64,000 bases of DNA, from assembly GCA_947685225.1 (NCBI GenBank), contig CANTUV010000024.1, positions 54,278,001 to 54,342,000 on the forward strand. The letters run 5' to 3'. The position numbers and the translations under genes were made by a program. This document shows positions 1-11,737 of this stretch, piece after piece (position 1 is the first letter of the stretch; the number at the start of each line of letters is the position of its first letter). The stretch comes from Garcia nutans (taxonomy: Eukaryota; Streptophyta; Magnoliopsida; Malpighiales; Euphorbiaceae). The notes below the pieces were generated by a model. That model was not told the origin of the DNA. It made no database searches and saw nothing but the letters and a program-made list of their open reading frames with translations.

Positions 1-356
1 TGTTTATTTCCTACTTTGAATTCATGTATAAATTTTAATTAATAATGACCAAAATGCCCTTAGTCTACGTGTCTTCGTTTCTCTCTAACGAGGCATTTTC
101 GAAGAATGTCACAGTTCATGGTTTTTACCCGGTTTTTCTCTAGTTTCCATTTCATTACACTATCACATACATTATTAAGACTTCCTAGACTGGTCACCTA
201 TCACCGTTAGTTACGCACGTTTAACCTCGGTCCTTTAATGAATTATAGCTTAACGGTCTAGGGTTAGCCGGATCTCTTTAGCATGCCTACTTTGTCAGCA
301 CGTGTGAATACTATACATGTAATTACTTTACATACCTGCTATGGCTGGTCGTGACA
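1..356 (-). repeat. Partial 3' LTR of element 1
   Basis: Bases 1-356 match 11392-11737 along their length, with about 20 substitutions and one small indel. On the minus strand the LTR begins TGTCACGACC at 356. The remaining ~2.8 kb lie left of the window. Confidence 0.9.
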
Positions 357-367
357 ATTTCTCCCCC
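357..367 (-). other. Polypurine tract of element 1
   Basis: On the minus strand GGGGGAGAAAT lies immediately before the 3' LTR start TGTCACG. This is the plus-strand priming site expected between the pol end and the 3' LTR. Confidence 0.85.
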
Positions 368-373
368 GTTAAT

Positions 374-1516
374 TTAGGCTTCGCCCCGAAGCCTATCAGG
401 TGGAAATAAATATGTGTATTGCTTCCTCATAGTTTCTTCGTGTTCCCATGTAGCTTCTTCTACTTTGTGATTCCTCCAAAGTACTTTGACCAATGGGATC
501 TTCTTATTCCGCAACTCTTTGATTTCCCGTGCTAGGATTTCTACCGGCTCTTCCTCGTACGTCAGGTCGGGCTGAATCTCAATGTCTTGAGCTTGTATGA
601 CGTGGGTTGGATCTGAACGATACCTCCTTAGCATTGAAACATGGAAAACATCATGTATTTTACTTAATTCGGGTGGTAACACCAACTGGTAAGCTACCGG
701 ACCTATCCATTTGATGATCTCATATGGTCCAATGAATCTAGGGCTTAGCTTGCCTTTCTGTTTAAATCGTAACACCTTCTTCCAAGGAGAGACTTTGAGG
801 AATACTCTGTCACCGACCTCGAACAGTATGTCTTTCCTCTTTAGATCCGTGTATGATTTTTGCCTGTCCGCCGCTGCTTTTAATCGGTCTCGAATGATCT
901 CTACCTTTTCCTCAGTTTCCTTAACTATGTCTGGCCCCAACATCTTTTCCTCGCTCAATTCTATCCAGCAAACTGGAGTTCTGCATTTCCGACCATACAG
1001 TGCTTCGTAAGGAACCATTTGTATGCTGGATTGATAGCTGTTGTTGTACGCGAATTCCATTAAGCTCAGGTGTTTGTCCCAGCTGCCTTTAAATTCTAAA
1101 ACGCACGCCCTCAGCATATCTTCCAAAACTTGAATCACTCTTTCCAACTGTCCGTCTGTCTGGGGATGGAATGCTGTACTGTAGTACGTTCGAGTCCCAA
1201 GGGCTGTTTGGAACTTCTGCCAAAAATTTGACGTGAAGCATGGATCTCGATCTGATATGATTGAAGTTGGAACTCTGTGGAGACGTACGATCTCTTTGAT
1301 GTACAAGTCTGCCAACTTGTCTAGCGAGTAATCCACACGTACTGGTAAGAAATGAGCAGACTTAGTAAGCCGATCCACGATTACCCAGATCGCGTCATGT
1401 TTGTCCCTAGTCATAGGCAATCTTGTGACAAAATCCATAGTAATATGGTCCCATTTCCAGGTTAGAATTGTGATAGGTTGTAGTAGTCCTGAGGGTAGTT
1501 GATGTTTCGCTTTCAC
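374..1516 (-). pseudogene. Element 1 integrase core and chromodomain (broken)
   Basis: Encodes the C-terminal part of pol. The catalytic core is visible: D in HITMDFV, D in SDRDPCF, E in TDGQLERV, about residues 26, 90 and 125 of the open stretch. It is followed by the GPY-type region (FIGPYEII) and a C-terminal chromodomain (VEILAREIKELRNKKIP through ATWEHEE). Chromodomains of this family are thought to direct integration to modified chromatin. The HHCC zinc region lies upstream in minus-strand sense (about 1517-1745) but is separated by a stop just before the first methionine. The 380-codon frame is continuous, but the rest of pol is in other frames or interrupted. Confidence 0.88.
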
Positions 1517-1756
1517 TTACTGACAGGTCAGACACTTCATCACGCGATCCACGATGTCTCTTTTCATTCCTAGCCACCAGTAATACTCCTTCAAGTCCCG
1601 GTACATTTTCGTTGCTCCCGGATGCATTGTGTAAGGACTGTTATGAGCTTTTTGCAAAATTTGTTTCTTCAGTTCCTCAGACTTAGGTACCACCATTCTC
1701 TTCTTATAGTATAGGATACCATCTAGACGAAGTTGATAATCTCCTAACGAATTCTC

Positions 1757-2474
1757 CTACGCCTGTTGACTCCACTTCTTCACTTGTTCATCTTCCTTCT
1801 GAGCCTCACGTATTTGTTGATGTAAGGTAGGTCGCACGTGCATTTCTGCAAAGATAGCTCCATCTTCTGTGGCCTCTAATTCTACCCTCATAGCACGTAG
1901 CGCTTGCATTGACTTCCTACTAAGTGCATCTGCTACGACATTCGCTTTGCCCGGGTGATAGTTAATCGTATAGTCATAGTTGGCTAACAGTTGCATCCAT
2001 TTTTGCTGTAGCAGGTTTAAATCTTTCTGCGTGGGCAGGTACTTCAGGCTTTGATGATCCGTATAAATGTAACACTTTTCCCTGTATAAGTAGTGCCTCC
2101 ACGTCTTGAAAGCTAAAACAATCGCTGCTAGTTCTAAGTCATGCGTGGGATAATTCTTTTCGTGTGGCTTGAGAAACATACGGAATGACTTTGCCCTCCT
2201 GCATCAATACGCAACCTAAGCCGATGTAGGATGCATCGCTATAGATCACAATATCTTTTCCTGATTCGGGTTGTGTAAGAATGGGCGCTTCAGTAAGTTT
2301 TTGCTTCAACCTTTTAAAGCTCCGTTGGCAAGCGTCGGTCCACTGGAATTTGGCATTCTTCTGAAGTAGCTTGGTCATAGGTGCGGCGATCATGGAAAAC
2401 CCTTTGACGAATCTCTGATAATATCCTACTAACCCCAAGAAACTACGGACTTCCGTTACTGTCTTAGGTGGCTT
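1757..2474 (-). pseudogene. Element 1 RNase H and RT thumb fragment (broken)
   Basis: RNase H motifs are visible: SDASYIGLGCVLMQEGK, HDLELAAIVLAFKTW and YTDHQSLKYL, followed by HPGKANVVADALSRK. The connection to the RT palm (SFLGLVGYYQRFVKG) is kept up to 2474, where a solo LTR interrupts the reading frame after the WKP of the thumb. A frameshift near 2160-2180 separates the first RNase H aspartate from the rest. The continuation of RT is at 5167 and beyond, on the other side of the insertion. Confidence 0.88.
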
Positions 2475-4267
2475 TGTCACATCCCAAAGTTTAGGTAGTC
2501 GAGTATTAGGCAAGAAGGACATAAATAAGTGATCAAATAGAGGCTCAAGATAGTCAAAAACAAAATCGGTGTGCAAAGGAGGCCTGTGAAGTCGACGAGA
2601 CCTAAAGGTAATTTTTTGAAAGGCCGAGGACCTAAGAGTAATTTTTTGAAAAGTTGTGTCGGTTCTTAATAGTGATCCTAATGGATGCCATAAATGTGTT
2701 CTCGGGATTAATTGGGTCGTATCGGTGGTGCACGATTTTTTTCAAAAACGCACGGTTTGTAAGTTACAGGCGATTTTTCGACAAGGGCATTTTGGACATT
2801 TCCACCGAAAGGGCGATTTTGTAATTAAATGTAACTTTGGGGGCAAAATTTAAAAGAACAAAAAGCCACTTTAAAGTGGCCAAATCCTAGCCATTAAGTC
2901 CAAATGGGTTGGACAAATCATGGCCATTGAAAATAAACAAATTAATTAAATGGAAATTAAATTATAAACAACTACTTTTGGTCTTCCAAACACAAGTAAG
3001 GATCAAAAAGACACCACCATCACCACTTTTCTTCTTCCTTAGGTCGTGCTCCCCCTCCCTTCCATTTTCAAGGAGAAAATTTTCAAGAAAAGCCATTTTT
3101 CAAGTGAAATTCAATAGGAAATAAGGTAAGATACCATCCTAAGTCTTATTCTTTCATTAGAATTAGGTATTAGGCTATGTTTAGGAAGATTTGATATTAT
3201 GTTCATGTTGGGAAAGTATTAGTAAGTTGATGATTATGGTGAAAAATGATAAACTACTTAAAGGAAATGATGAAAATGGCGATTATTAGTAAGAATAAGT
3301 AAAAGATTGTTAGAAAATCATAAGGTAGCATCATGTTCATATCTAGGGTTTATTCTTACATATGTGACATGTTAAATTCATAGGAAATCAAGGAGATTAG
3401 AGAGTAAAGGAAGTGAAATAGACAAGAAGAGCAAGGAAAAGCAAGGTTTGGTACTTTAACTAATTGTTTGTTCATTTTCTTGAAATTTTTCTGTTTTAGA
3501 ATTAGTGAAATGCTGTGACTTGTATGATTTTTAATTAAATATAAAAAAATGTTCTTCAATTGAATTTTGGATATGTTGTTGTTTAGTGAGTCTAGTATTT
3601 GATAAAAATAATTTGGAACCACATTGATTGCATTTAATTTACGGAATTCACAAAATTCAGAACTGCTGCCAGGATGCAGGGCAACTGGAGCGGTCTAGTT
3701 GGGTGAACTACTTGACCAAGATTTTGTGTCCAGTTTGATTTGAAATTTTAAAAGAATTATTTTAAGATGTAAAATTAAATTCTGTAAAAATTTTAGAGTT
3801 TTTAGTCAAGTAGATTATTTTATACAATTTTTCAAAATAAGGATCAAGTTGAGTACTTGACCAAGATTTTGTGTCCAGTTTGATCTGAAATTTTAAAGGA
3901 ATAATTTTAAGATGTAAAACTAAAATTTGTAAAAATTTTAGAGTTTTTAACAAGTAGATTATTTTATACAATTTTTCAAAATAAGGATCAAGTTGAGTTA
4001 AAAAAAAACAAAATTTACTATTCATATGATCATTTTGCTAATATTCATTGGGTCATTTTTCAAAAGTAATCCAATTGATTCCTTATGCATATAAATGAGC
4101 ATAATATGTTATTAAAATGACAAAATATGATATTTCACGTTGAAATAATATAAGAAACATAAGTCGATAATTGTACATGAAAATTTTGGCTCCACTGGGT
4201 ATCTGAGATAGTACTGAGTAGGGTAAGGGTATGATATATCATACTATATGCAGTGCTGTTTTAATAT

Positions 4268-4395
4268 AGGACTTCGGTCCAAGTTATATACGGTGACGAC
4301 CCGAGCTATATAGGACTTCGGTCCAAGTTATATAGGGCAATCGCCCGAGTTATATAGGACTCCGGTCCGAGGGCTTCAGCCACAGATTCCACAGG
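4268..4395 (+). repeat. Hairpin array in solo LTR
   Basis: Short perfect or near-perfect palindromes in tandem: GGACTTCGGTCC at 4269-4280 and 4313-4324, GGACTCCGGTCC at 4358-4369, GGGCAATCGCCC at 4335-4346, joined by a TATATA-containing spacer. The loops are TTCG or similar, so each unit could fold as a stable RNA hairpin. Function unknown. Confidence 0.85.
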
Positions 4396-4638
4396 GCTTG
4401 GTCCGTAATTTTTTTAGGGCCACAGCAACATAATATATATACAATTGTTTCAGTTAGTTCCTTACCATACATTAGTCTACCAAATTACCTTGTGGAGTGA
4501 ACTGATAAAATGATAATAACTGAATATATGACATGTATGGATTGTTTTTACTGTGATATTATTTTTCAATACGACTCATTGCTTTTAAAAGTGCATTATG
4601 CTTTTATTATTTATTTTTCATAATTAGTTAAGTACCCA

Positions 4639-4682
4639 CTAAGCAATGCTTAGCGAGTTTAGTTTCTTCTAAACTCGTAGGT
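4639..4682 (+). other. Conserved LTR double hairpin followed by AGGT
   Basis: First stem CTAAGC/GCTTAG with loop AAT (4639-4653). The second stem is nine perfect pairs, CGAGTTTAG/CTAAACTCG with a 6-nt loop (4654-4677). AGGT follows at 4679-4682, and GTACCCA precedes the first stem. The same arrangement recurs in every other chromovirus-type LTR of the window with different stem sequences. It lies about 480 nt from the LTR 3' end. Confidence 0.85.
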
Positions 4683-5166
4683 TATTAGCAAGGAGCCAGT
4701 AGCGAGTAGAGGAGTCCTGCGATCTGCCGGTCATTAACGAATTTTAGGTGGTGCTCTTCATTTTGTATTTTGGTATTAGAAATTGGCCTGTACTTATTTG
4801 AACAATACAAAGAGATAACTTGATGTAGCATGTAAATCTAGTAATGTATAATAACTGTATGGTTTTGAATTGAGTTGGGTTGTGAATATAGAAGTGTGAA
4901 TTCTTCTTGCAGGATTGTAGTTGAGGTTATAAGGGTGGATTATTGGGAGTGTGCTTGAGTTGAATTGTGAAACAAAATGTTTTTCAAAAATAAGAAAAAT
5001 AAGTTTTGTCGACACTTGGGACCTAGAATTTTAAAGGAGACTCCGTCTAAATTTTTGGAAAATTTTTATAAGGAACATTAAGTAAGCTGACATAACCAGA
5101 GTTCGTATCCCGATGTAGCATTCCTCCTCGGCTTATTCATAGGTTAGGAAGGGGTGTTACAGGCTT

Positions 5167-6400
5167 CCATTCCAATACTGCTTCTATTTTCTTGGGATCG
5201 ACCCTTATTCCTTCTGCTGATACAATATGTCCCAAGAAGGCTACTTCTTCCAACCAAAATTCGCATTTGCTGAATTTAGCGTATAATTGCTTCTCTCCAG
5301 GGTTTGCAAAATGATCCTAAGGTGGCGATCATGGTCCTCTCGATTCTTTGAATACACCAATATGTCGTCAATGAATATAACCACGAACTGATCCAAATAC
5401 GGGTGGAAAATTCTGTTCATCAGATCCATGAATACTGCAGGTGCGTTCGTTAATCCGAAAGGCATAACGATGAATTCATAATGTCCATAGCGAGTTCTGA
5501 ATGTGGTTTTTGGTATGTCTTCGTCTTTGATCCCCAATTGATGATAACCCGATCGTAAATCGATTGTTGAAAGGACTCCAGCACCTTAGAGTTGTTCAAA
5601 CAAATCATCTATGCGAGGTAGCAGATACTTGTTCTTGATGGTCAGCTTATTGAGTTGACGGTAATCCACACACAACCTTAGGGATCCGTCTTTCTTTTTC
5701 ACGAACAATACTGGCGCTCCCCATGGTGACACGCTTGGCCTAATGAACCCCTTGTCTAAAAGTTCTTGTAGCTGTACCTTTAGTTCTTTTAGCTCCGCTG
5801 GCGCCATTCGGTAAGGTGCGATGGATACTAGTGCAGCTCCCGGGTACACGTCTATGGTGAATTCCACCTCTCATTTAGGTGGTAATCCGGGTAAGTCGTC
5901 AGGAAATACTTCGGGGAAATCACAAACAGTAGGTATATCTTGTAGCTTCGGTGCCTCTTCTTTCGCTTCTAATGCGCATAACAAGTATGCCTCGCAGCCT
6001 TTTTGCACTAACTTCTTAGCCGTCATAGCGGAAATGATGTTAGTTAGATAGTCCTTCCTCTTTCCCACTAAGGTCACTTCGTCGTCGTCTGATGTATGCG
6101 GAGTAACTCTCTTCCATTTATAGTCAACCAGTGCATCGTGTTTGGCCAACCAATCCATCCCAAGGATAGCGTCGAATTCTTGAGATGGTAGTTCAAATAA
6201 GTCTCCCCAAAAGATACGTCCGTGTATCTCCACGGGGCAATCTTTCACTACCTTCCTCATAATCACCTCACTCCCTAATGGGCTAGTAACTAATATTCAC
6301 TCTTCCTCTAGTTCTATCTTTAGGTTTCCAAGTTTTTCATTTTTCATGCATATATATGAGTGTGAAGAACCCGGATCTATTAAAACGTAAAGCGAAACTC
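5167..6400 (-). pseudogene. Element 1 protease and reverse transcriptase (broken)
   Basis: Minus-strand pol continuing from the solo-LTR junction. The retropepsin-like active site DPGSSHSYI is encoded near 6350-6375 and the second protease motif ILGMDWLAKH near 6150-6180. RT blocks are visible: YRMAPAELKELKVQLQELL, GAPVLFVKKKDGSLRLCVDY, PRIDDLFEQL, VMPFGLTNAPAVF and the catalytic FIDDILVYS (about 5355-5385). Breaks: stops or indels near 6270, 5868 and 5585, and a frameshift near 5300 after the catalytic box. It is interrupted at 5166 by the solo LTR. Confidence 0.87.
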
Positions 6401-6548
6401 CAAACATAGACAACTGACCTGCAATCACGTCTAGCGCTTCTTCATCTTCTCACCCCCTCATGGCATACATTCTAGCAGGAGCCCTCGCTTCTGGTCAATT
6501 CACCGTCTCAGACTGCACACATGATGGATTTCAGCCCCTACCTCTGCC

Positions 6549-7748
6549 TCAGCCTCGCCCTGCTGCCGCTTGCAATCCCTCAGTCTCCCTAGGTAGATTC
6601 TGCATTCGCTGGGGACACTCTCGCATAAGGTGGTCTAAAGATCCACATATGTAGCATGCAAATGTCCGACCCCAACATTCTCCTGTGTGGCGGTGTCCGT
6701 ATTGATCACAGCGTGGATTAGTATTTTCGCCTTCATTACCTCTCGGACCGGTAGAAAAGTTACCTCCGCTTTGGTTGAATCCTCTTCCTTGCCCTCTTCT
6801 GGATCGTCTGGTACTAGCGACTGAGGTGACTTGACTTGGGTCACCACGATTCGATCCCTGACTGTAACCTCGGCATTGACCGCCTCCCGTGGAACCACTG
6901 CCTCGGAATCGCTTCCTTGATGATTGGTAGTTTCCCGAATAGTTTTGGGTATCTCTATTCTGTTTCATCTTTTGTCTTCTATTCTGCTCATTAGACTGAC
7001 ACTGCTCCACTTCAATAGCTCGGGTGACTAACACAAAAAATTTCTTAATATGTGCAGCAATCAACTGCACCTTAATCTCATTATTCAATCCATCTAAGAA
7101 TTGTTTACATCGATCTTCCTCATCTTCTATCGCTTTCTTAGCTTACCTGCTTAATCTGGTGAACTCCCTTTCGTACTCTATCACTGTCATTCGCCCCTGC
7201 TTCAAGTGTAGAAACTCTTTCCTCCTGGCGTCGAGATATGCTTCAGAAATAAACTTTCTCTTAAATTCTCTCACAAAGAAGTCCCATGTCCTCTGCTCTG
7301 GTGGAACTCATTGTTGAACTATGTCCCACCAGACATACGCTTCTTCCACTAACAAGGAAGTAGTGCACACAACTCGCTCCTCTGGAGTACACTGTAACTG
7401 ATCTAAGGCTCGTACCATTCCTTCCATCCAATACTCGGCTGTAGAAGAATCATCATCCTTTCGGGCCCTAAACTCCTTCGCCTCGTACTTTCTTATCTTT
7501 TCGATCGGGGGTTTCCTTTCCCCTCCCACAGCAGGTACTGGTACGGGTGCTGGCGCTGGTGGTGGTGCAGGGGTGGCGCCGACTATCTGCCGTAATACGG
7601 CAGCCATTTGTTGTAACATTTCATTGGGGATAGGAGCATCAGCTGGTGGTTGCTCAGATGCAGGTGTCTCTAATACATGCGTTTCTACAATTCGGGAGGC
7701 CTGAGACTCGACCTCCTCCTCTATATCACGCTGCGCTGCTTGCGACAT
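6549..7748 (-). pseudogene. Element 1 gag (nucleocapsid and capsid, broken)
   Basis: The minus-strand frame opens with MSQAAQRDIEEEV at 7748. A proline-rich stretch (about residues 60-75) precedes the capsid-like retrotransposon gag domain, which carries KDDDSSTAEYWMEGMVRAL. The frame is cut by an in-frame TGA at about 7306-7308 and by a stop near 7143, and resumes in the same frame to 6549. The C-terminal nucleocapsid part has a basic, glycine- and arginine-rich region and a CCHC knuckle, CYICGSLDHLMREC. A first finger upstream (CDQYG...HTGEC) has lost its second cysteine. The protein would package element RNA; this copy cannot make it whole. Confidence 0.85.
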
Positions 7749-7970
7749 CTAAAGAGCAGAGCAAAACGTATACAATCCCATCATCAGTAATGACCCAGAC
7801 CAACAACATTATATTACCCTAGGTGGCATGTATATAAAGATAAAACTCTTAAATAACACATATACAACACAACTTTTATTTATTTCCAAGCAAAAGTATT
7901 TACATTACTAGGAAGCCCTTATGTACATTCCAAAATTTAGGACTCCTTACTGCTATATCATCATGTCATA

Positions 7971-8444
7971 CTACCATACAATATCTACACGATACCCCGA
8001 TGTCACATATGTACATAACCAAAAGAACCTCCAAAAAGCAACACATCTCGAAGCTTTGTGAGTAGGTGCCCTAGGTGAGGTGGCACTTTCAGACAAATAC
8101 TCTTCTATCTCAGGATCAAACTTTGGGTCATGCGATGCTTCACCAGGTAAGTGCTGGCCTAGCTCCTGGACCCTCTCCTGCAAAGCACGGATCTCTCTAT
8201 GTGCTACCCTGAGACTCCTACAGGCACTATCAAACTCCACTCTATGACTAAGCCTGTCCTCCTTTAACATCAGTACATCTCTCCTCAAGGAGATAATCAT
8301 CTCATGTGCTAATCTCAGGTCTTCACGATCTTGTAGACTTCAATATGCCAGGATATCTATGGTATCATCTTGCTCCTGCACTATCTGCTTTAGCCTCTCT
8401 ACTTCCATCTTCAGCTCCCTCATCTCATTATTTCGATCACCCAT
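7971..8444 (-). pseudogene. Coiled-coil ORF between PBS and gag, one internal stop
   Basis: On the minus strand an ATG at 8444-8442 opens a frame of about 157 codons down to 7971, broken by one in-frame TGA at 8340-8342. The encoded protein is charged and heptad-like before and after the stop (REMKMEVERL-type leucine spacing, then IRALQERVQELGQHL), which suggests a coiled coil. A short acidic segment (DPKFDPEIEEYLSE) follows. It lies between the PBS and the gag start, in the sense orientation. I do not recognise a family; extra sense ORFs upstream of gag are known in some plant Ty3/gypsy lineages. The tandem chromovirus has only ~150 bp in this interval and no counterpart. It could be a chance frame, but the coherent coiled-coil character argues against that. 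Confidence 0.6.
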
Positions 8445-8587
8445 AATTACTCCTGTTATAATTAAAATAACATAACTAACAATACTACACACATGTATAG
8501 TTACATATTTAGAACCCCTAACCTAACCCTATGTGTCATACATTTAAGGTTTAGCTCAACTAACTACCCAAGACTGGCTAAACCGGC

Positions 8588-8599
8588 GCTCTGATACCA
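8588..8599 (-). other. Primer binding site (initiator tRNA-Met), element 1
   Basis: The minus strand reads TGGTATCAGAGC five bases inside the 5' LTR end, the usual complement to the 3' end of plant initiator tRNA-Met. Confidence 0.93.
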
Positions 8600-9082
8600 A
8601 AAATTGTAACACCCCTTCCCAGCCTATGTGTGAAAGCCGAGTAGAGGCGCCACACTAACCTAATGTTGTTACCAATTTTACTTAGTCAAATTTTAGTTCC
8701 GGTTTTTACAGAAATTTGGCCAGAGGTTCGCCTAGAAATTGGGTCCCAAGTGTAGACAAAACTGGTTTTTCTGATTTTTGAAAACATTTTTACACAAACC
8801 AATGCGAACACAATCATTCTCAATACACTCCCAATGAATCCCCCTTATAACCTCAACTACAAACCTGCAACAAGAATTCACACTTCTAGTACAAAATAAA
8901 GTAGAGGTTTATTATTATGACATACTACTAACGTACAGTATAACATAGTAATTCTCAATCTTATATATATATATATATACATGTCACAACTAGTTAACTC
9001 AAAATGGAAACTAAGAGATCTACCCTAAGATGCTATGGGTTAGGTCGTCGCTTCCCAAGAGTTAGCTACTGCTCCAAACCTA

Positions 9083-9123
9083 CGAGTCAAGGAAAACTTA
9101 ACTCGCTGAGCAATGTCGCTCAG
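9083..9123 (-). other. Conserved LTR double hairpin followed by AGGT
   Basis: In element sense: GTACCCA, stem CTGAGC/GCTCAG with a 6-nt loop, then stem CGAGTTAAG/CTTGACTCG (nine pairs, one a G-U type), then TAGGT. Compared with 4639-4682, both stems differ at paired positions in a compensating way. Confidence 0.85.
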
Positions 9124-9389
9124 TGGGTACTTTACCAATGGAAATAAAAGTAAAGAGTATTTGTACAAGCAAGGCAATAAAATATATGAATGTTAAATAC
9201 TATAAGCAATAAAATATAAAGCTCACTTCAATGAAATAAAAACGTACTTCCCGAAAAAGAATTTTAAGTTTTTCAAAAGATTTCAACTAAAATTGTAAAA
9301 TATTTACAATTCAACTTATGCCATAAAATAGTCGTGTCATAGTTTGTAAATTTTTGCTCTACTGGTAAAAGCAGAACCACAGTGATAAG

Positions 9390-9516
9390 GCAGTGGCCCT
9401 CACCACTGTAACACAAGTGGCCCTCACCACCGACATCAAATCACAGGAATGGTCCCCACCATCCTGGTTATAACCAATGGCCCTCACCATTGGCCCCAAT
9501 GGCCCTCACCATTGAG
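9390..9516 (-). repeat. Hairpin array with ATGGCCCTCACCAT core
   Basis: Five short inverted repeats share the loop GGCCCTCACC or GGTCCCCACC, each enclosed by different complementary arms: CAGT/ACTG, AAGTGG/CCACC (imperfect), AGGAT-like arms, CCAAT/ATTGG, CAAT/ATTG. The loop is conserved while the arms covary within the array. Confidence 0.85.
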
Positions 9517-11737
9517 TTCAGATCATAACAATTCAATCACAATATCAAGCAGTACTGCATAAGTTAGTATAGTGCACTATTTCCTTATCTACCAAGTTCA
9601 ACCACCAAGTACAGCATAAGATTTTAAAATTCAAATCCAAGATTTCCACAAATTTTCAAATGATTTGCACATCCCTTTTCATTTTTACCAAGTCATTCCA
9701 TTTCGCCGTGTACTAACTCTGTGGCTAAAGGCCATTTCATTTCCAAGTGTTTAATATCATTCCCAGTCATTTCCACACACTTCAAATCACATTAGAACAA
9801 TTTCCAAAAAATGACCAAAAGAATAGTAACACGGTGCGTAAAATCGGCAACGCAAATGGCATGACCATATGAATAGTAAAATCTGGTTTTCGTCTAAATT
9901 TCAGTCAATTTCAGTCTTGCATTTGACCAGGTAAATGATCTTATTTTTGGCTGAAATTTTATAAGAAACTTATTTCATATGTTGACTAATTGCATGTAAA
10001 ATTTCGTCGAAAAATTCCATCGTTTGCTGCCTTAACCGGCTGCCCAAAGTTGGGTCCAGAATTGGCTCCCAAAGGGCACCAATTCGGCCTCCACTTGCAT
10101 TTGGTGCAAAATTGTTTATTTTTTTTGTTCTAAACCCATTTCAAAGCTTCCCTAATAATCTAATGAGGACTTAGACACTTCCCTTTTAAAATAACTTGAT
10201 TGTTTAAATCAATTTGGACTAAATGGAGTTCATAAACTCTTTTACCAAAATCATTGAAAACATTAGATTTCATTTCAATTTAAACAACCCAATCACCACA
10301 TGGATTCAAAAATACCACTCAACAATTGAATTCAAACTCAAACAACACATTTAGGCATCCATAGCAAAAGTTCCATAGATAAATTTTTGGCAAGAAAATG
10401 AAAGAAAAATTAATTCTTCCAAGGTAAAGTACCAAACCTTGTATTTTAATTTCCTTTTGCTTTCCCTTCTCTTTCAAGCTATTCCTTCTCCTTATTTCCA
10501 CCCTTGCCTACAAAAATTTCACAACACAACCTCAACCATAAACCCTAGAATTTAGAACATGCACTACCCTTCCATTTCTTTTCAAATTAAGTCCTAATCT
10601 AACCTTATTAAACCTTAGAAACCTTAATTCTTCCATTTAATTAATCAATATCATCACTACTTAAGTTTTCCCCAAATCCACCATAAGAACCCTAATTCCC
10701 AATCTTCCAATAGATGTATAAATACTTAAAATTGATACTAGAATTGAAGTCTACATGCTTTAAAACCTTAAAACTCACCTTGAACTTGAATCAAACTTGA
10801 CAAAAACTAGAAATTCCTTGGTGTTCTTCTTATGGAGGCCGACGGGTTTGGGAGTGTTTTGGGGGAGAGTTTTTGTTCTTCTTGCTATGGTATATGGTAG
10901 AAATGATGTCCACTTTTGGGGTGGATGAAGGCTTTAGGGCCACTTGTCCATCCCTTTTACCTTTTTTTTTAATAATTCTAAATGGCTAATTATGATTGGC
11001 CATCAAAAGATTTTTACATTTTTCTTCCCAATTAAGTCCTCCAACTTGTCCCTCTTCCCATTTTGGTACTCCAATTTGTTCCATGTCACCCATATGGTAC
11101 CTATATGGAACCGGGCCCATTTTACGCTCCGGCGATTAATCGGTCGTAACTTTTAAACCGTACGGTTCCACGAGGCAAACTACATATGGTTTTGATCCTC
11201 TCGACCTCTACTTTCTATTTTTAAGGTCTATTTTAGGTTTCCAAGTCATTTTGAAAAATTACCAATAAGCCCTCGGCTTTTTACAAAATTCCCTTTAGGT
11301 CCTTTCTTTGTTCGGGTTTGCCCGGGCTCCGTTTCTACTGACGATCATTTCATATTCAACCCCTAGACGTCCTCTACGCACTAGTGTGTTTATTTCCTAC
11401 TTTGGATTCATGTATTTAATTAATAATGACCAAAATGCCTCTAGTCTACGTGTCTTCGTTTCTCTCTAACGGGGCGTTTCCGAAGAAAGTCACAGTTCAC
11501 AGTTTTTACCCGGTTTTTCTCTAGTTTCCATTTCATTACACTATCACATACATTATTAAGACTTCCCAGACTGGTCACCCATCGCCGTTAGTTACGCACG
11601 TTTAACCCCAGTCCTTTAATGAATTATAACTTAACGGTCTAGGGTTAGCCGGATCTCTTTAGCATGCCTACTTTGTCAGCACGTGTGAATACTGTACACA
11701 TAATTACTATACATATCTGCTATGGCCGGTCGTGACA

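Larger units (their letters stand above)
2475..5161 (+). repeat. Solo LTR, plus strand, inside element 1 pol
   Basis: A 2687-bp sequence beginning TGTCACATCCC and ending GGGGTGTTACA, flanked by an exact 5-bp target-site duplication GGCTT (2470-2474 and 5162-5166). No internal region is present, so it is a solo LTR left by LTR-LTR recombination. Its last ~300 bp are similar to the reverse complement of the start of the 8605 LTR, so it is a related but distinct chromovirus-type family in the opposite orientation. It holds a hairpin array (4268-4395) and the double hairpin (4639-4682). ORFs inside it look spurious. Confidence 0.93.
1..11737 (-). mobile_element. Degenerate Ty3/gypsy chromovirus, element 1 (Tekay/Del-like)
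   Basis: A minus-strand LTR retrotransposon. Seen in order along the minus strand: 5' LTR (11737-8605), PBS for initiator tRNA-Met, a coiled-coil ORF, gag with a CCHC knuckle, protease, RT, RNase H, integrase, chromodomain, polypurine tract and the start of the 3' LTR (356-1, cut by the window edge). The pol order and the C-terminal chromodomain define a chromovirus; the Tekay/Del lineage is inferred from very long LTRs and chromodomain type. About 20 differences over the ~350 bp of LTR visible at both ends (by eye) indicate an old insertion. Many stops and frameshifts and one solo-LTR insertion make it non-autonomous. The right flank is GATCC; the left flank is outside the window, so the TSD cannot be tested. 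Confidence 0.88.
8605..11737 (-). repeat. 5' LTR of element 1 (3133 bp)
   Basis: On the minus strand it starts TGTCACGACCGGCC at 11737 and ends GGGGTGTTACA at 8605, next to the PBS. The terminal 350 bp match the partial LTR at 1-356. It carries the double hairpin (9083-9123) and a hairpin array (9390-9516). Short ORFs inside (for example 10319-10501 and 10944-11156) have no recognisable content. The promoter position is not obvious. Confidence 0.93.

Noticed and set aside
2139..2576. N-terminal extension of the RNase H frame beyond 2474
   Set aside because: The first ~33 codons are solo-LTR sequence read by chance into pol.
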